Numbered from the stretch's first letter, positions 10,784 through 24,559 are shown. The stretch: DNA of 64,000 bases from Synchiropus splendidus (GCF_027744825.2 NC_071345.1:12726501-12790500), one strand, 5' to 3'. Numbers and translations are program-made. Notes: generated by a model from the sequence alone, not told the origin.

Positions 10784-12944
10784 TATCCACCGGCAGGAGC
10801 ATCCCACAGTCACAAGTTTATAAGAAACTCCTAAAGCAACATGGAGAGGGTTTTGTGGACAGTAAACTTGAGAGTTGATCTGAGTGTCAAACATACCACA
10901 GGTGGACTTGCAAGGCTTTTCAAAGACGCTTGCGAACTGCACAGGAAAGTAGGTTTCTGTGTGCTGATACAGCACCGCTTTCTAAATCCATGTTTACAAC
11001 AAGATTCTGTCAAACCAATGTCAGCAGTCTACCATCGGAGATGATCTTGTGCACATTTTATGAAGCACATATAGTACAATCCGGAGAAGTCTATCCATCT
11101 ATCTATCTATCTATCTATCTATCTATTTATCTATCTATCAAATCCTCTGAGAAAAAGACAATTTTCACTGTACATGTTTTTTTAAAGAGGTGTTGGAAGA
11201 GGGGTGAGGGAGGGGGGTACTTCAGCTGTCCTCCATATGCTGTATCATTTGGGGGCTTGTTGGTGTCTGTGTTGCTTGGCAGGTTCTGGCTCCTTCCCAC
11301 TGTTTGTGATGTCTGTGCTGTAGTCTCTTTCAGCACCCACCTGCCCGTCAACCCACAGAGCTGGCAACGCACTGTGTTTTACCCTTGGGACTCCATGAGA
11401 GAGGAGACTTTTAACAAGTGGCACAGTGCTGAAGAGCTGAATTACGACTCCCTTTGTTTAAAAATGTAGGTTCGACTTTGGAACCGTGACACAAATTTGA
11501 TATTTGATTCAAATTCTGAGGAAATTCTGTCAAGTTGTACAATAAGAAATCTGGGTATTGGTACAGATTTCCCCAAATCGATTCATGGTTTGATTTTATT
11601 TTTGGTTTTGCTGAAAGATGGAAGATATTCTCAGAGAACTAACACTCTAAATAGTACAAGGACCCTCTAACATGACAGACATCTTTTTTTTTTATCCAAG
11701 AGCCTATGCCAAATTCAATATACGATGTACATATACAGTACATGGATATTTTTCTTTTTGAACTACCGATTAGATAGAACATGACAATGTGACAGCCGTT
11801 GTTGCACTTACCTTGTATTCATTTATTTAACTATATAATCAACAGGGATTCAGAAACAGAACACCTGAAGCCTTCATCCAACAGAGGCATCTGCTTATAC
11901 CAACACAAAGGCCGATACGCTTAAAATCGGCGCACTCACAGCCTGTCCAATGGTGCGTCACACAGATCTGCCTGCCATCTGGAATCTGAGCCTTTAAACC
12001 TTTCAGAGGAAGTTCACTCTTTCATACGCTCAGCTTCCACTCAGCAGTCAACAGTCATTTGCTTTTGCTGAACAACAGATTCAGCTGTTTTAATTGGCCT
12101 GCGTCTCCCAGGGAATGAAAGAGACAGTCTTGCAAATGCTGCGGAATTAAACTCTTGGCCTAAAATTAAACTTTTGACATGGGTGTGTCACAAGAACTGC
12201 TGGGTGAAAAAGGCTGGAAAGTAAGTGAATTTCGAGTTTCCCAGCTAAATTATTCAAGGGTTGTTATAGTTCATGATGTGAGGACTGTGGTCCGTGAAAA
12301 CTCCAAATCAAAGGCTCAACGTTTCCATTCATGAATGGGCTTGGGAGGCTTTAAAGCTTCAGACAGTTCTACTGGTAGGTTGGGAGAGGAATTGTGAATA
12401 CATGATGAGGGTTGTGTTCAGCATTCGCACAAAGCTGGAGGTAAGTGGCCAGAAGGAGACAGATGGCCAGTCCATCACAGGTACTCAGTTCTTAAAAAAA
12501 TAGAGACATTATTAGTATCTCTGTAAAATTCAGCAAGGTCATTTAACAACAAGGTCATTTACGATTTAAAGCCCATGACGTATGGGGTTATAACAACTAT
12601 CAATCCAACTATCATCCAGTATGATTCAGTGAAGTGAACTCCCCAGCACACGCAGTGTGCGATCCACACCCTCCGCCAGAAAACATTTTCTTAATCCATT
12701 AAATTGCCAATGCGCATGCTTCAACATGCAACCCAGAAGGCTGCAATTGTCATCAGTATTGGACACAAAAGTCAATTTTTCCGACTGAAATATATTACAC
12801 TATGGGAGAGAGGATGTGTTGAATTCAAACCTGCGACCTCATAGCTCATTATCTGGCAAAAGTATTTTAAATAAAATTGATTTGCTCAACTTCAAATTTT
12901 GTGTTGGATAACGTCCCACCATGGATGTTCTTGTGACATAAGTG

Positions 12945-12976
<32 letters not shown>

Positions 12977-14135
12977 GGTGCAAAATCCTACTTCTGTTCC
13001 CACCAACCATTATCAACAGGATACACATCAGGGTGCCCAAATGTGTTGTATAGAAGAACTTGCCCGTAGATGCGGCTCTTCCAAGTGGTTTACGAGATTG
13101 CAAAAAATAAAAACACTACAATCGGTAGAAAGAATTAAAATTAACATGCATACTGACACAAGCATCAAAGCAGAGGAACAGAGCGCAGTCTGCAGTCCTG
13201 GTCCCACCACCAGAACAAACCTCAGAGCGCCTCAGATGCTCTGCCTTCATGAGGAGCCCCTCGTGGTGGGACTGAATATCACAACTGAACAATGGCAAGG
13301 ATGAAACAGAATACTTTGTCACTTTACACTAGTCAGTCTTAAATCCAGATGAGATATTTAAGCCTACTCATCAATGATATGACAAAGAAAAGCATCAGAA
13401 TAATATCAGTTTAACTCATAAGTTATTGATGTTTAACATAGTATCCTCCCAAAATTCAGGATGTCGCAGTGTGATGGATGAGATGTCACATTTCCCTTCT
13501 ACTTTTGATGAGCATTTACTCCACATGCACGACTCAAACAGCGGTGGCTCTGCTCGCTTGTCGATTCCATCAGAGGAAAGATGGACAGGTGTTTAAGACC
13601 CAGACTTTGGTATTCAAATATAGATATTTGAGCATATGGGGGAGAGAAGTAATGACATTGGCTTCAAGCGCTGTTAGTGTTGAATTTTTCAGTAGCCTTT
13701 TTTTTTTTTTTTTTAACCAAAAAAGTGAGACTGGCATGCCGATCACAGAAGTATCTGAAGTGTGCTGATTCTGGGGTGGAATACCTACACTTTCACATCA
13801 AGGTAAGTGTGAGGGGTTATTGATCTGTGAAGGGATCGATCCTGCTTACGAAGTCTGTTTGTGGTTTATTCACAATTTCATCAGTCAGTCTGTTTATACG
13901 GCCACATATCCGCTTGTCAAAGGATGTTCTTTCCCCTCCTGAATGATGATCACCTGTTATTTTTTATTGGCCTTGGATGCTTCCCTCGACCGCACAAGTG
14001 AGTATATAAGCTCATTGCTAGTCAGAGACGTATCCTTCATGATCACCTGGTGTTGACATATTCAATTATAATGGCTTAAAATATTTATTGTTATTGTTAT
14101 ATGTATTGCTCTCATTGACAGCTGTCTCAAGCCTC
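10784..14135. other. non-coding stretch with simple repeats
   Basis: No supported gene. Poly-T runs occur at 11684-11694, 12949-12976 and, just beyond a blank stretch, 13699-13714. A 179-codon frame at 10930-11469 runs through the CTAT microsatellite and has no other coding evidence. A block at about 12715-12930 shares short sequence (GTCATCAGTANTGGACACAAAA and CCACCATGGA) with 45440-45560, hinting at an old shared repeat. Confidence 0.5.
11097..11139. repeat. (CTAT)n microsatellite
   Basis: About ten CTAT tetranucleotides with one TTAT interruption. Confidence 0.95.
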
Positions 14136-14139
14136 TCAT

Positions 14140-14567
14140 TCTGAACTGAACCATCAAATGGCCAACCTTAAACAGGACTCTGAACCAAACTAAACCTAAT
14201 AAAAGAATATATTTTGAATTCTTCATCCTTAAACTGAGGCTTGGATTTGTCGGGTACAGCCAAATGGTCCCCACAGAGACTGAAGGTTCTCACAAGAAGG
14301 TGATTTCTCAACCAGGCACACACACGTACCTCTATCTTTGTGTGGACCTCTCATCGCCATAATGCTTTCCCCAGGTTCTTACCCTTAAACCCAACCCTCC
14401 ATTACAAATGGCTGACCTTCACCAAACCAATACCCAATAATAATGAGCTATTCACGTGGAAGTTTTAATCCTCAACTTGAGGCTTACCCTAGTGGGGACC
14501 ATCCAAAAAAGTCCCTAGAAGTAGATGTGTTTACAAGAATTGATCTTCTCTAGTATAACTAAACCAG

Positions 14568-14602
<35 letters not shown>
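14140..14602. repeat. duplicated CA-linked interspersed repeat
   Basis: Two diverged copies of one module lie side by side. The first runs about 14150-14290 and the second about 14395-14520. Each goes from AAATGGCYRACCTT through TCCTYAACTTGAGGCTT-like sequence to GGTCCCCA or GGGGACCA. Each is followed by a CA-rich segment, the second being a pure (CA)17 tract at 14569-14602. Repeats pairing GGGGACC motifs with CA tracts are common in fish genomes. I do not know the source element. Confidence 0.55.
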
Positions 14603-14605
<3 letters not shown>

Positions 14606-14785
14606 GTCAAGTGCATGCAAAGCTCCTCTGAGAAGAATTCCTGTTTTCCAGTTCTCCTTTTAAAGAGTGGTCATTCGGAATTTGCTGAGCTCCAGAAAGG
14701 GCTAAGGTGTGATTCAGCTGACCATCTTAAAACATCAAAACACGGCACGGAACAATGGAAATCTATGAAGTAAATAACACACAAT

Positions 14786-14824
14786 TACTCGTATAAGCAG
14801 TATAAAATACTGCTTATACGAGTA
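14786..14824. repeat. perfect 18-bp hairpin with 3-nt loop
   Basis: TACTCGTATAAGCAGTAT and its exact complement are separated only by AAA. The hairpin abuts a (TA)n tract at 14826. No transposon ends or target duplications surround it. A perfect short-loop inverted repeat may reflect a template-switch mutation. Confidence 0.9.

Positions 14825-14825
<1 letters not shown>

Positions 14826-14867
<42 letters not shown>
14826..14867. repeat. (TA)n microsatellite
   Basis: About 21 TA dinucleotides directly after the hairpin. Confidence 0.95.
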
Positions 14868-14868
<1 letters not shown>

Positions 14869-15676
14869 CCAGACAGGCAACAGACTGTCCCAGTTGCTAC
14901 CCTCACTGCAAAAATGAACAATTCTGATGCAGAAAATTGCCAGATACTTCGCTAAACAGGGCCAATAATATGCAAATATGTCTGACCCAGCTGTACTTAA
15001 CACACCAAGCAGCATCCATTTTCATTAACCCCTTTTTGCTCAAAGGCACGACCAAGAAGATATTTATTTTCTGCTTAATTAAAATGACCAGCATATATCT
15101 CCGGGACTGTTCGTCTTGAAACTAGAGGCTTAAACTTTGTTTAAAATGAGGATTTTTTTTGGAAAAAAATATGCCATACCTGACACGTTTTTTTGAAAAA
15201 CAAATACTCATATGAATCATTATGATATCATCCCCTGGTGGCAGTGACAGTCTCGCTGAACTATCAATGTTGCTTGCGTGTAGATACTTATATTCATGGG
15301 GATTTGAACTGAAGCTGGCTCTGAGCAGCATTGTTCGCTTCGAGTGGATGCGAAATGTTGATGAGAAGCCAAGGCTGTTAGCAATCAGAGAGGAAATTAT
15401 TTTGCCGAAGAATGAAAAGCATATCGGGATCAGTTAATGCTCGACTATTAATTAACTTTCAGCTGATGAGAAATGAATAAATGTGATGAATCTGATGCAC
15501 TGAGGGCTTTATTAAGAGCAGAAAACCAAACCACAGCATACAAAATAGGTCCGAAACCAACTGGACGCATTGTGTAACAATGGTATTTCAAACAATTATT
15601 CCGTAAATTGAACATGTTCTTCATTATTAACCCTGCTCGGCATGCTTCCGAGTGATCATTTGATGATGACAGAAAC

Positions 15677-15871
15677 TACTGATGGGTCGATGAGGTATCA
15701 CGAAACAGTACTGCAGGGTTGATGAAACAGTGTGCTAATTTTCTGAGGCCACTAGATGGCACGGTTTAGAAACTATCTGAAGTTTCATTGAACTAATAGT
15801 TCAAATCCAAACATTTTGCACCATCTGAAAATCAGGACACTGTTTTGTGAAACCTCACCAACCCATCACTA
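15677..15871. mobile_element. hAT-like palindromic MITE, copy 4 (right motif deleted)
   Basis: Ends TACTGATGGG and CCCATCACTA form a 10-bp inverted repeat with one mismatch. The left end is the long form, with a doubled ATGAGGTATCACGAAACAGT and GATGAAACAGTG start. CCACTAGATGGCAC at 15749-15762 matches the CTCF consensus fully. The right arm has lost most of its motif; only CACCATCTGAAAATC remains. Flanking octamers do not match, so the target-site duplication has decayed or been lost. Confidence 0.85.
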
Positions 15872-15938
15872 CTTGCTTTTTACTTTTGAGCTTCATTTGG
15901 TTGATACAGTCTTCCCTCTCTGAAGGAATACTTTTTGG

Positions 15939-16123
15939 GAGCAATGGGTCAATGATGTGTCATGAAACAGTGTGCGAATTTTCAGAGGCCACTACATGGC
16001 CCAGTTCACAAATGATGTGAGGTTTCATTGAATTGATTGTTCAAATCCAAAGAGCAGACAATGCCATCTGGTGGCCTCTGAAAGTGAGGACACTGTTTCA
16101 TGAAGCCTCATCTACCCATCAGA
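15939..16123. mobile_element. hAT-like palindromic MITE, copy 5
   Basis: It lies 67 bp after copy 4 in the same orientation. The left motif is damaged (CCACTACATGGCCC, 15989-16002). The right motif on the minus strand reads CCACCAGATGGCAT (16061-16074, 13 of 14). The left terminus is degraded and the right terminus reads CTACCCATCAGA. Confidence 0.82.
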
Positions 16124-16189
16124 AATTATATGTCCACATGAGATAAAACATCAGTAAAAGTGCTCCAGTATCAATGTTCAATTAAAATG

Positions 16190-16260
16190 GTTCTTTATAT
16201 CCTGAGATTTTAGAGCTGACAGTGCCATCTAGAGGCAGATGCTGACATTGTTTTTAAGTA
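16190..16260. mobile_element. possible MITE remnant
   Basis: GACAGTGCCATCTAGAGGCAGATG at about 16218 resembles the right arm of the palindromic MITE and gives a minus-strand CCTCTAGATGGCAC (16222-16235, 13 of 14 CTCF positions). No ends are visible. It may be a decayed third copy of the 15.7-16.1 kb cluster or an unrelated match. Confidence 0.3.
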
Positions 16261-19200
16261 GAAGGGGGACTGACAGTGTGTTACACAGTGCGTGGAATTG
16301 GGAAATTCCCAGATACGTCCTGTGGTGACGTCAACTGATGTGGAGGAAGTCAGAAGGTATGAACCCTCACCACCCTGAATATACCATTCAAGATGGCTGC
16401 CAGGAACGTAAACAGGGAGTTGAAGTTTTGAATCAATGGAATTTGTGTCTCCTTTTCATCAGATTTCTCAGGAAATCTCTCCATCACACCTCCTTCACAC
16501 CACCCCAATTTTCCATCCAATAACTAAGGAAACCTTCTTTACCACTGAGTTCAGCCTGTTTGCCTCAGAAGCACCATTAGATGGAACATCTGCAGAAGCC
16601 TTCTAAAGGACCTCAGCTCATAAAACGTGTGATTCACTGTGCTGTTGTCATGAACATACACATCTCTTTAAGAGTAGACAATTTCAGCCTTGTTCACCCC
16701 GATGCGATGGAGGCTGGAGGTCTTCCATTTCTATGCCAAGTCAAGCAGTAAGTGGTTCTCTGAAAATCTCCATCACAGCTCTTCGGTTCTCCACCTAGTT
16801 TTCATCACAGCCAACACGTCCCCAGAGAACTTCTGGAGATGAAAAGTTCCAGAGTGAAGCCTGAAATCAGAAGCGCTTCTGATGAAAACTACAGTGGAGA
16901 GGTTTTCCTTTTACTCCCCTGCAGTACATACATCAAAGTTCACTTGTAGATCTCTCATAATAAGGAACCAAAAACCAGCATCCCCGCTGAATCAATGCTA
17001 GAGTATCATTGTCTTTCATCAACTCAAACTACACGGTGTGTTGCTTCTCATACGACTTGTAAAAGTGGCTCAGTCACTCACTGTAAAGTTTGTAATTGTC
17101 CTCCAGGGAAGAAAGCCTCTGAACTCTTCTCCTTCTCTTATTGTGACCTTGATCATGGCTGCCGTCAACTGGGAGGAAGACATCCTTCACCACTGGAGAT
17201 ACATAGTTCTGAAGTGAAGACGAAGTCTATGTGCCGGCAGTAAGCCGGGAGGCCTGCCTTGTTTTCGGTAAGCAACAAGCTGTTATGAGCAGTGAAGAAA
17301 TTATTAAGAAAGACGGGTGCAGAAACATTCCATCGTCGCTCTGTCCACTATACTCTGGATTAATGTTTGTAATGTGATGCTACGCAACTTAACATCGCAA
17401 CTTATTAACGTAAAAGTCTCGACAGCAGATGTTGCCCTCCAGTTCATCGACTCCCAAAAGCAAGCCTCCTGCCTACTTGGGTGAGCTATTCTGAGGGCAT
17501 TTTAAGGACGGCACGCTTGACGGGTGCACTCCTTTCCTTCCGAAACTCGGGGGATGCTGCAGCCTGATCTGGTGATGGAGTCCCAAGCCATTAAGAAATA
17601 AGCTTGTTGCATTTACAATGTCGCAACAGATGTTGTGTGAGGAGCTGCTCTTACAAGACTCTGTTTCTTCTGTTTCAGGTTTTGATGCTGCACTTTGGAT
17701 AGGTGACCTTCACGATAACGTTTCAGTGTAACGGAAAAATGGATTTAAAGTGTGAGCGCTATTATGCAGGGGATGTTCTCCGCCTGGTGACAGTGGCAAA
17801 CGTGTCCGCGGCCCATGTTGCTAAAACGGCGCTCCCTCTCTCCACCTGCTCACAGCGTGCTCTCATGAGGACGACTTCCCATCGTCGCTGTGCACGCACC
17901 TCCATGATTTATGAGCCATCTGTCGCGTCTGATGTTCCCGTCGCCTAAGACAGGATGTTCCCGGCTGGTATTCTGCACCGTGGTGCGTGGGCAACGCCGG
18001 GTCACGCCAAGGTCCACTGTAATTAAATTACTGCCAATGGGAGCAGAGTGGTCTGCATAATGCAACAAGCCCTCAACACCAGACAAAAGCGGATGAATGA
18101 AGTTCAGTCTCAGTGAGAGACGGAGGAAATAGAAGTCTCCCACCTTATGGCCAAGTTCGTTTTTGAGCATCTGTTTCTGAGCACTCATGACTCCTGGCTT
18201 AGATTCTTCTGGTCAAAATCGGCCACACCCTCCAATCGCTGAAGAAAAAACTAGCACCTGGAATGCTTCTTCGTTTTGAACAGGAGGTGTCACTTTGTAG
18301 TAGGAATTACTAAAGCAGTCTAGCGGTTTCGGGAAAACAGGAAGATACCACACCTCTACTGCGATCTAAGATCTGTTGTTGTGAAAATCCCTTCGTACAT
18401 TAACATATATGTTGGCAGCGAGTCAAAACTATGACGAAGCACTAGCGCCACATAATGAAGAAAAAACAACTTTTTTTTTATGAGATAACTCGCATAACAA
18501 ATTTGCTTTTACAATCTCATAATGAGCTATTCTACAAGATAAATCTCCCATTAAACATTTTTTTGATAAGATTAATGTAATAAAAAAATGAATTTATGTG
18601 TTGTGTGGCTGAGATGGTGACGTCATATCATTGGTTCCCTGTCAGATCATCTAACTTGTGCTGTGATCTCGAGTTTGTGACAAGATTAAACTCATATAAA
18701 ACAAATTTACTCCGAGATTAATCGTGTAAAAAAACTAATTCACAATGAAATCAATCGTATAAAAACAAATTTACTACAAGATTAATCTTGTAAAAACTAA
18801 TTTGCTATAAGATTTATCTTGTGAAAAGACATAAATTCCTTTTATGTGGCCATAATACTTGTACTTCGTACAAAACAAGAGAGACAAATCTAGAAAATAA
18901 TGTTTTTATAGCATCTCATTTATTGTTTGAATTCGATCAATGACATTGAAAATTGATGTACGCAAAATGATTAATGATGCAGCGCGCATCTAAATATCAG
19001 AGTGACTCATGCCAACAAAAGTTAAAGAAGGTAGGTTGTAGCTTTTCCTGATCACAGACGTGAACATCTGGGAGCTGCATAAACAGACAGGAGATTGATT
19101 GGTCCAGCTGTTCATATTCAAAAATAAATCTCAAAGGAGATCGCCAGCCTTCAACTTGTTTTATTGCAAAACTTGTCCGTGTGGATGGAGAAGAAGAAGT

Positions 19201-22200
19201 CGCTCAACATTTTAGCCTTCTCTCTTTCTTTTTAACACATACATATATTATTAATACAGATAAATATTGTAATTTTTTGTCCACAAAATAATGGTTAGAC
19301 TTTAGCTAATGCAATATCTCTTTGCGCAATAATGATAAGAATAATAATGTAATTATTCACATTATTAATATTATTTTGACCAGATTATTTGGGGTCATAT
19401 TGTTTGCATTTACTAGAAATACAAACAAAACTCCAAACAAAAGTTCAATATATGTAGCGTGTGTTCCTGAGAAATAGTTCTTCATGGTATATTCATCCTC
19501 CCTGACCCGTCCCTGCTGAGGTGTACTGAGCAGATCCAACAGGTCGGTGGCCTGAAGGCAGAGCCAGCACGTGCTGGAGATATTACGTCTCCGATTCCCT
19601 CAGAAGCAATGGTTCCTGGGGAGGAGCAAGTCTGGTTCTGCCCATGAGACCCGACCCCAGATAGATCGCATGAAGAAAGGATGGTATTTGTGTACTTTAT
19701 CGCCGTGTATTTTATGATTGTTTTCTCCTCAACTTGCTTTTATACAGTCCTTCTGGTAACCATATCAAATATTAATCCGCACATAAAAAGAGCTGAAGGA
19801 AAGGGCTGGTATTTTCAGATAAGGCTAAGAAAACCAACACTTGTTGCTTGACTAAATACATTTAATACTTCACCTGAAACATTTGCAAAAGCTGCGGCAG
19901 GCTCTTCTGCATGGCTGCTCTTGCTCATGAAAAGAAGTGTGACAGCAGGTTAATCGTTTAGAAAGTGATGGAGTCTGAAAGGATCGGCCTTCACCGTCAG
20001 CCGCGCAGCCAGCTCACCTCTACTGGCCTGGCAATTCCCTGAATAACACACAGCATTCATTCGAGATCACTGAGACTTCAGGAGCCGATGCTCTACTCTC
20101 CTCACCCCAAAACACCAGACAGCTTTTCAATTGATGCTATATTTATTAGAAGACAGTTGCAGAGTGAAAAAGGCCTCGGGTCTCTTTGCCTGCGCTCTGT
20201 CAACAAACCAGATCGAGAAAGTAACTATGCTGTAAACTTTTTATCCAAGCTGACATATAACTTTACACACTTCCGTGTGAATTTGATGGTTTTACCGAGC
20301 ACCGCAGTATTTGAGTCACAGTAAAAGATGTTATTTATTTTGAATGTTTCCCACTGACTGTAAACATCACATTGCATGTGTGAAGGTAAACAATCGTGAA
20401 CGATTGTATTCATTTTTTCGGCATATTTTTCAGCACATTAAGACATTAATATATCTGTGTATCTTCGAAATTATTCCTTGACAAATAATCCACCAGAAAA
20501 TAATGTTACACACAGAAAACACATCATTATGATTCCACTAACTTCTTGCCAGTGTCGCTTTGTTGTTTCGCCTCAGGCCACTTGAAAAGCTCTCGAGGAA
20601 ACATCTGGCGTATCATGGCGCATGTTTTCTCTTTCACTTCCACACATATCTACAACAGGTTCAATGTGTGGTTCAAAGTGTTTCCAGGATTGGGTCGTAG
20701 CAGCAACCTGTACAGGGCTTGGGGTGACTGGCAGGAATGGCAGAGAATTAAAATTTGAGCTCAGAATAATATGAGGTGTTTGGTAATGTAATGTATATTT
20801 ATTTTTCATTCCCCCCCAGGCACAGTGGAGTACGTGGGTCAGCCAGTTATCAAACTTTTATTTCCAGTCACTGTGAATGAAAGTTGGTGGATGGATGTTT
20901 TGAACAAAAATATTCTTAGACATACATGTTTGAGTGCAGATATTAATAATACAGTTTATTTTTTATTGTGTGTGGAGGATTTTACTGATTGAACACGCAG
21001 ATTAACTTAACTTAACTTTCAAAAAAATGCACAGTCGGCCTTGTCCACATTTTTGCAAAAAGAAGTCATGGAATATCTGGCAATAAGCAAGAATGACAGA
21101 ATTTCATGATGTGGCACTTGTGTATCACATACAGCTATTAGTTGAAGATTTATAACATCCACAGAAGTTCGTGAAGTTGCTGCTCTTACAACTTAAAGCA
21201 AGCCTCAACTTTTAAACAATAACAAGATTAAAAACAAGAGCAAATGACATTGTTTTCTACTGTTTGAGCTGTTAAAGTGCATTATGGGACAAATGGTAGG
21301 AGTGTGTTTTGTTATCCAGTTTATCCTGGGCCTGAGCCTTAAGTTTGACTCGCCTGTCGACGATATTTTCATCATAATTGTACTTCTCTATGTCGAATAA
21401 TTAATATTGAAGTGATACTTCATTTTGTTTTTCATCTAATTTCAGAGGAAAAAAAAAACACACACAAAAGTCTAATTAAATGATCTGGTTGGAAATTCAT
21501 CACACACAAAAACAAACAAACAAACAAAAAAACATCTGCTCCCCATTTCTGGGGCAAAGTTTTATCATGAGGGATCGATATGCCGCCGGCAAGTTGAAAA
21601 TGTGACATGTGAGACAAAGAACAAGGCTGTTCCCTGAAGGGTTTGTCGGTTTGTGTGAATGTGTGTGTTCATACTGCAAATGAACCCTTGTCTCATGAAA
21701 CACTGAGCTATAATTGAGCCTCTATATTGTGAGGATTTGCAGCCTTCATGCCCAATATGTGAATATTTGCAACAATAGTTGTGTAATAATGTTTCATTTC
21801 ACTTGTGTTGTATGGCTATCTATTTAAATTAAGGCCACCCGTTCAGTGGTTACCGCACTTATCACCCGATGCAGCTTGGATTAAACTGGGGTATGGGAAT
21901 AAGCTGCAAAAAATAAAATGTTCAGTAAAAAAGTTTTGGTCAAAACCCTCGCAGCTCCAGTTAAAACCTGTTTCTATTGCACTTCTGCCATATAGTTCAA
22001 TACTGAAATGTAAGGCATATCTCCTCGTGGTCCTTTGGTCCATGCTCCCCCTGCCAGGATAATAGAATCCCAGCTGTTGAACGGGTTTGAGCTGATCAAA
22101 CTTATAGCCCGTGGGCCATTTGTGGTCCTAGGGATGCAGTTTGCGGCCCTCCACTGGGTACAAAATTCTAGCCTATGCATGGCCCTCAGAGGGTAGTGCC

Positions 22201-24352
22201 ACTCTTTGCGATGCTTAGAAAACACTGTACAAGTGAATTCCAATGGAGGACATTTAAGTTTTTGACAATATAAGATGGAGTAAAATAAGCAGAAGCATAA
22301 AATAAAGAACCATTCAGTCCTGCAATGCATGATGAGACACCTCAAGCCCACTGACTTGTGGGCTTCTTCTATAGACACTCAAGAGGCTCACATTGGCCTT
22401 AAGTGGAAGCACCAACAAGGATTCTTTTAACGCAAATAAATAACAAGGTGGAGGTCAGAGAATGTACCTTTTTGGTGAGTTTATCATGAAAGCTAGTAAA
22501 ATAGCTCTTCATGGTATTATTAGACAAATTCAAGATGGCCATCTAATAGTATGTGTTCAGTGTTTTCTGCTTTCCTGGAGGGGGCCGTGTTCACCGGGAG
22601 CGAATGGCATAATCAAAAGTAATGAAAGGTTAAAAAGTCACAATAAAAGTGCGCTCACTGCAGGTGAACACGATTGCTATTCCACTCAGGTCTCCTCTAG
22701 TGTTAGAAGCAGTTATTCTCAGAAGCAGAACTTACTCTGGCAGTGACTGGGAGCCAGGAAGAGAAAAACAGAAACTGTTGAATTCACTCAGGTGCGTCTG
22801 AGGTTAAATGAAAATGTAAGGTAAATAAGCAGTCCTTCATTTTCAGATATTCATATGACAGTCTGGTATTTATGTCAGCGAAATATTTTTGAAATGTTGC
22901 TAAAGGAAAGTGGAGTTGTACAACTTTTCTATTTCACTCTCATGTTTTGTAATTCACAGGAACACAGCGGAAACACTTCCTGGACTGAATGAAAGCAGCC
23001 ACAAAAATGTGTGTTGTGTTTTGACTGCTCCTTCTTTCAAAGTTCATTGACACATGTTTTTATTAGATTTATTTAAACTAAAGGATTTTTTTCCTCGCCA
23101 TATATTTCTGAAGTGTGAGTTCATGATCCAGACTCAAAACAGAACTGCTGCTCCTTCACATTAAGAGAAGCCAGTGGAGACAGCGCTGGCAGCGTTTCAG
23201 GACGCCGCGGTGTTCTCGGCATGTCCGGCTCATTTTGAAGGATGAGCGTTGCATCAGAAACGTAAACACAATCTAGCGTATTTGCTAACACCACAAGTGA
23301 TTGCCGTTCCCTTCATTTACTAAGTTGATGTATCCATCATGATTCTGCTTCTGGCGATCAATATCTGCCCAAGAACATGCGAGCGAAGAAAGACAACATG
23401 CGGACCGCTGACTCAGCAAAAAGCTATTTTTTTTTATTAGTATCAAAAGCCTGTCAACCCTTTTTGCCATATAGAAGTGTCATCATTTTTTAACATTTTT
23501 TTTTTACATTTCATCTTCTCTTCAGAGTAAATACTTTTTTTTTTTTTTTTCGAATTCGTCCCTCATAACTCAAAGGGTTACAGCCATCGCTTCAGTCTGG
23601 TCGTCAAGCCTGCACCTGTGCATCCCCTGCTGTGGCTAATCCACGAGCCTATGGCGAGAAATACATCGCACATTTAACAACCTGTCAGATTTGACAAGTG
23701 AAGACTAATTCAAATTTACTATCATGATTTTGCAAATCACCGTCTATGGATATTGGCTCCCACTCAGCAAATAATTGCGGTGATATTTCAGAGATAATGG
23801 AAGACAGAAACGGGTGTAACCCCCTCAAAAACATTGCTACATGCATGCGTAATTGGCTGAGAACAGATGCAAACGTCTGAGAGGAAATCTGGCGCGTTTT
23901 AAGAGTGACTTTGGTAAAAGTCACACTGCTTCGCTCCCACTGAAATTCAGGATACAAATTCCTGGAGCGCTGACCTCTGTCACCATTTGCTGCTCCAAAT
24001 GAGGTTGCGTGTGCTGTAGGTGTTGGTCATTAAGTCGGACTGGATCCATTGTCTTTGTGTTACTTTCACCTGAGAAAAAAAAAGAAAAAAAAACACAAGT
24101 CTCATGGCACTTTCCATTTTTAGTGGACACCAAATAAGTTCAGATAAATGTGTGCATAATGCTCATTAAATTAAGAAGTGTTTTTTAAGTTATGAAATCA
24201 TGAAGACCATGTCAAAAAGAAGAAGAAGAAGAAGATGAAGAAAAGCTCTAACTTATAATAACTCTATATTTATATGGAGTTTCCATCACCAAACTAAGAA
24301 AAAAGGCTGCTTATTGGATGAATTTCTGGTGCCATGTGATTGGTTGAGCAGC
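16261..24352. other. long non-coding stretch
   Basis: I found no supported gene or intact mobile element. Short frames near 17.0 and 17.7 kb lack family similarity or splice context. Simple runs include a (CAAA)-rich stretch near 21500-21530, poly-T at 23537-23550 and (GAA)n at 24220-24240. A weak hAT-like fragment lies near 22.1 kb. Confidence 0.5.
22085..22165. mobile_element. possible degraded hAT-type fragment
   Basis: GATCAAACTTATAGCCCGTGGGCC followed by GTGGTCC and GCGGCCCTC resembles the subterminal sequence of fish and mammalian hAT elements of the GTGTCAAACTCAAGGCCC type. No second end or target duplication was found. Confidence 0.3.
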
Positions 24353-24559
24353 TGTAGTGAAGGGGCACTTGTTCCCCTATAATATTTTTATAGGTGACAT
24401 GTTGTACTGTTCTCTGAAGATAGTATTAATCATAATTAATTGACAATAATAAATAAAATGTTCATTTAAAAAAGCTAATAAATACTCCGCAGGGATTAAT
24501 GGAGGCACTGTGAGGTATGGGGCATGCGCCCAGCGCCCCCTATTGACCAGCCGCCACTG
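24353..24559. mobile_element. possible hAT-like non-autonomous element
   Basis: The complement of the right end reads CAGTGGCGGCTGGTCAATAG, a sequence type seen at hAT ends in fish. The left end, CAGCTGTAGTGAAGGGGC, matches it only loosely. No clear 8-bp duplication is visible. The right end includes AGGGGGCGCT, part of a CTCF-like core. Confidence 0.35.

Noticed and set aside
10930..11469. 179-codon plus-strand frame
   Set aside because: Its length depends on a stop-free CTAT microsatellite (reading SIYL repeats) and on a poly-T run; no domain or signals.
15222..15245. CCCCTGGTGGCAG as a CTCF site
   Set aside because: On the minus strand only the first part of the core matches; the GGCRS end is missing.
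21835..21905. tRNA-like start of a SINE (CAGTGGTTACCGCACTT)
   Set aside because: Only the A-box-like part is present; the B box is not convincing and no SINE tail follows.
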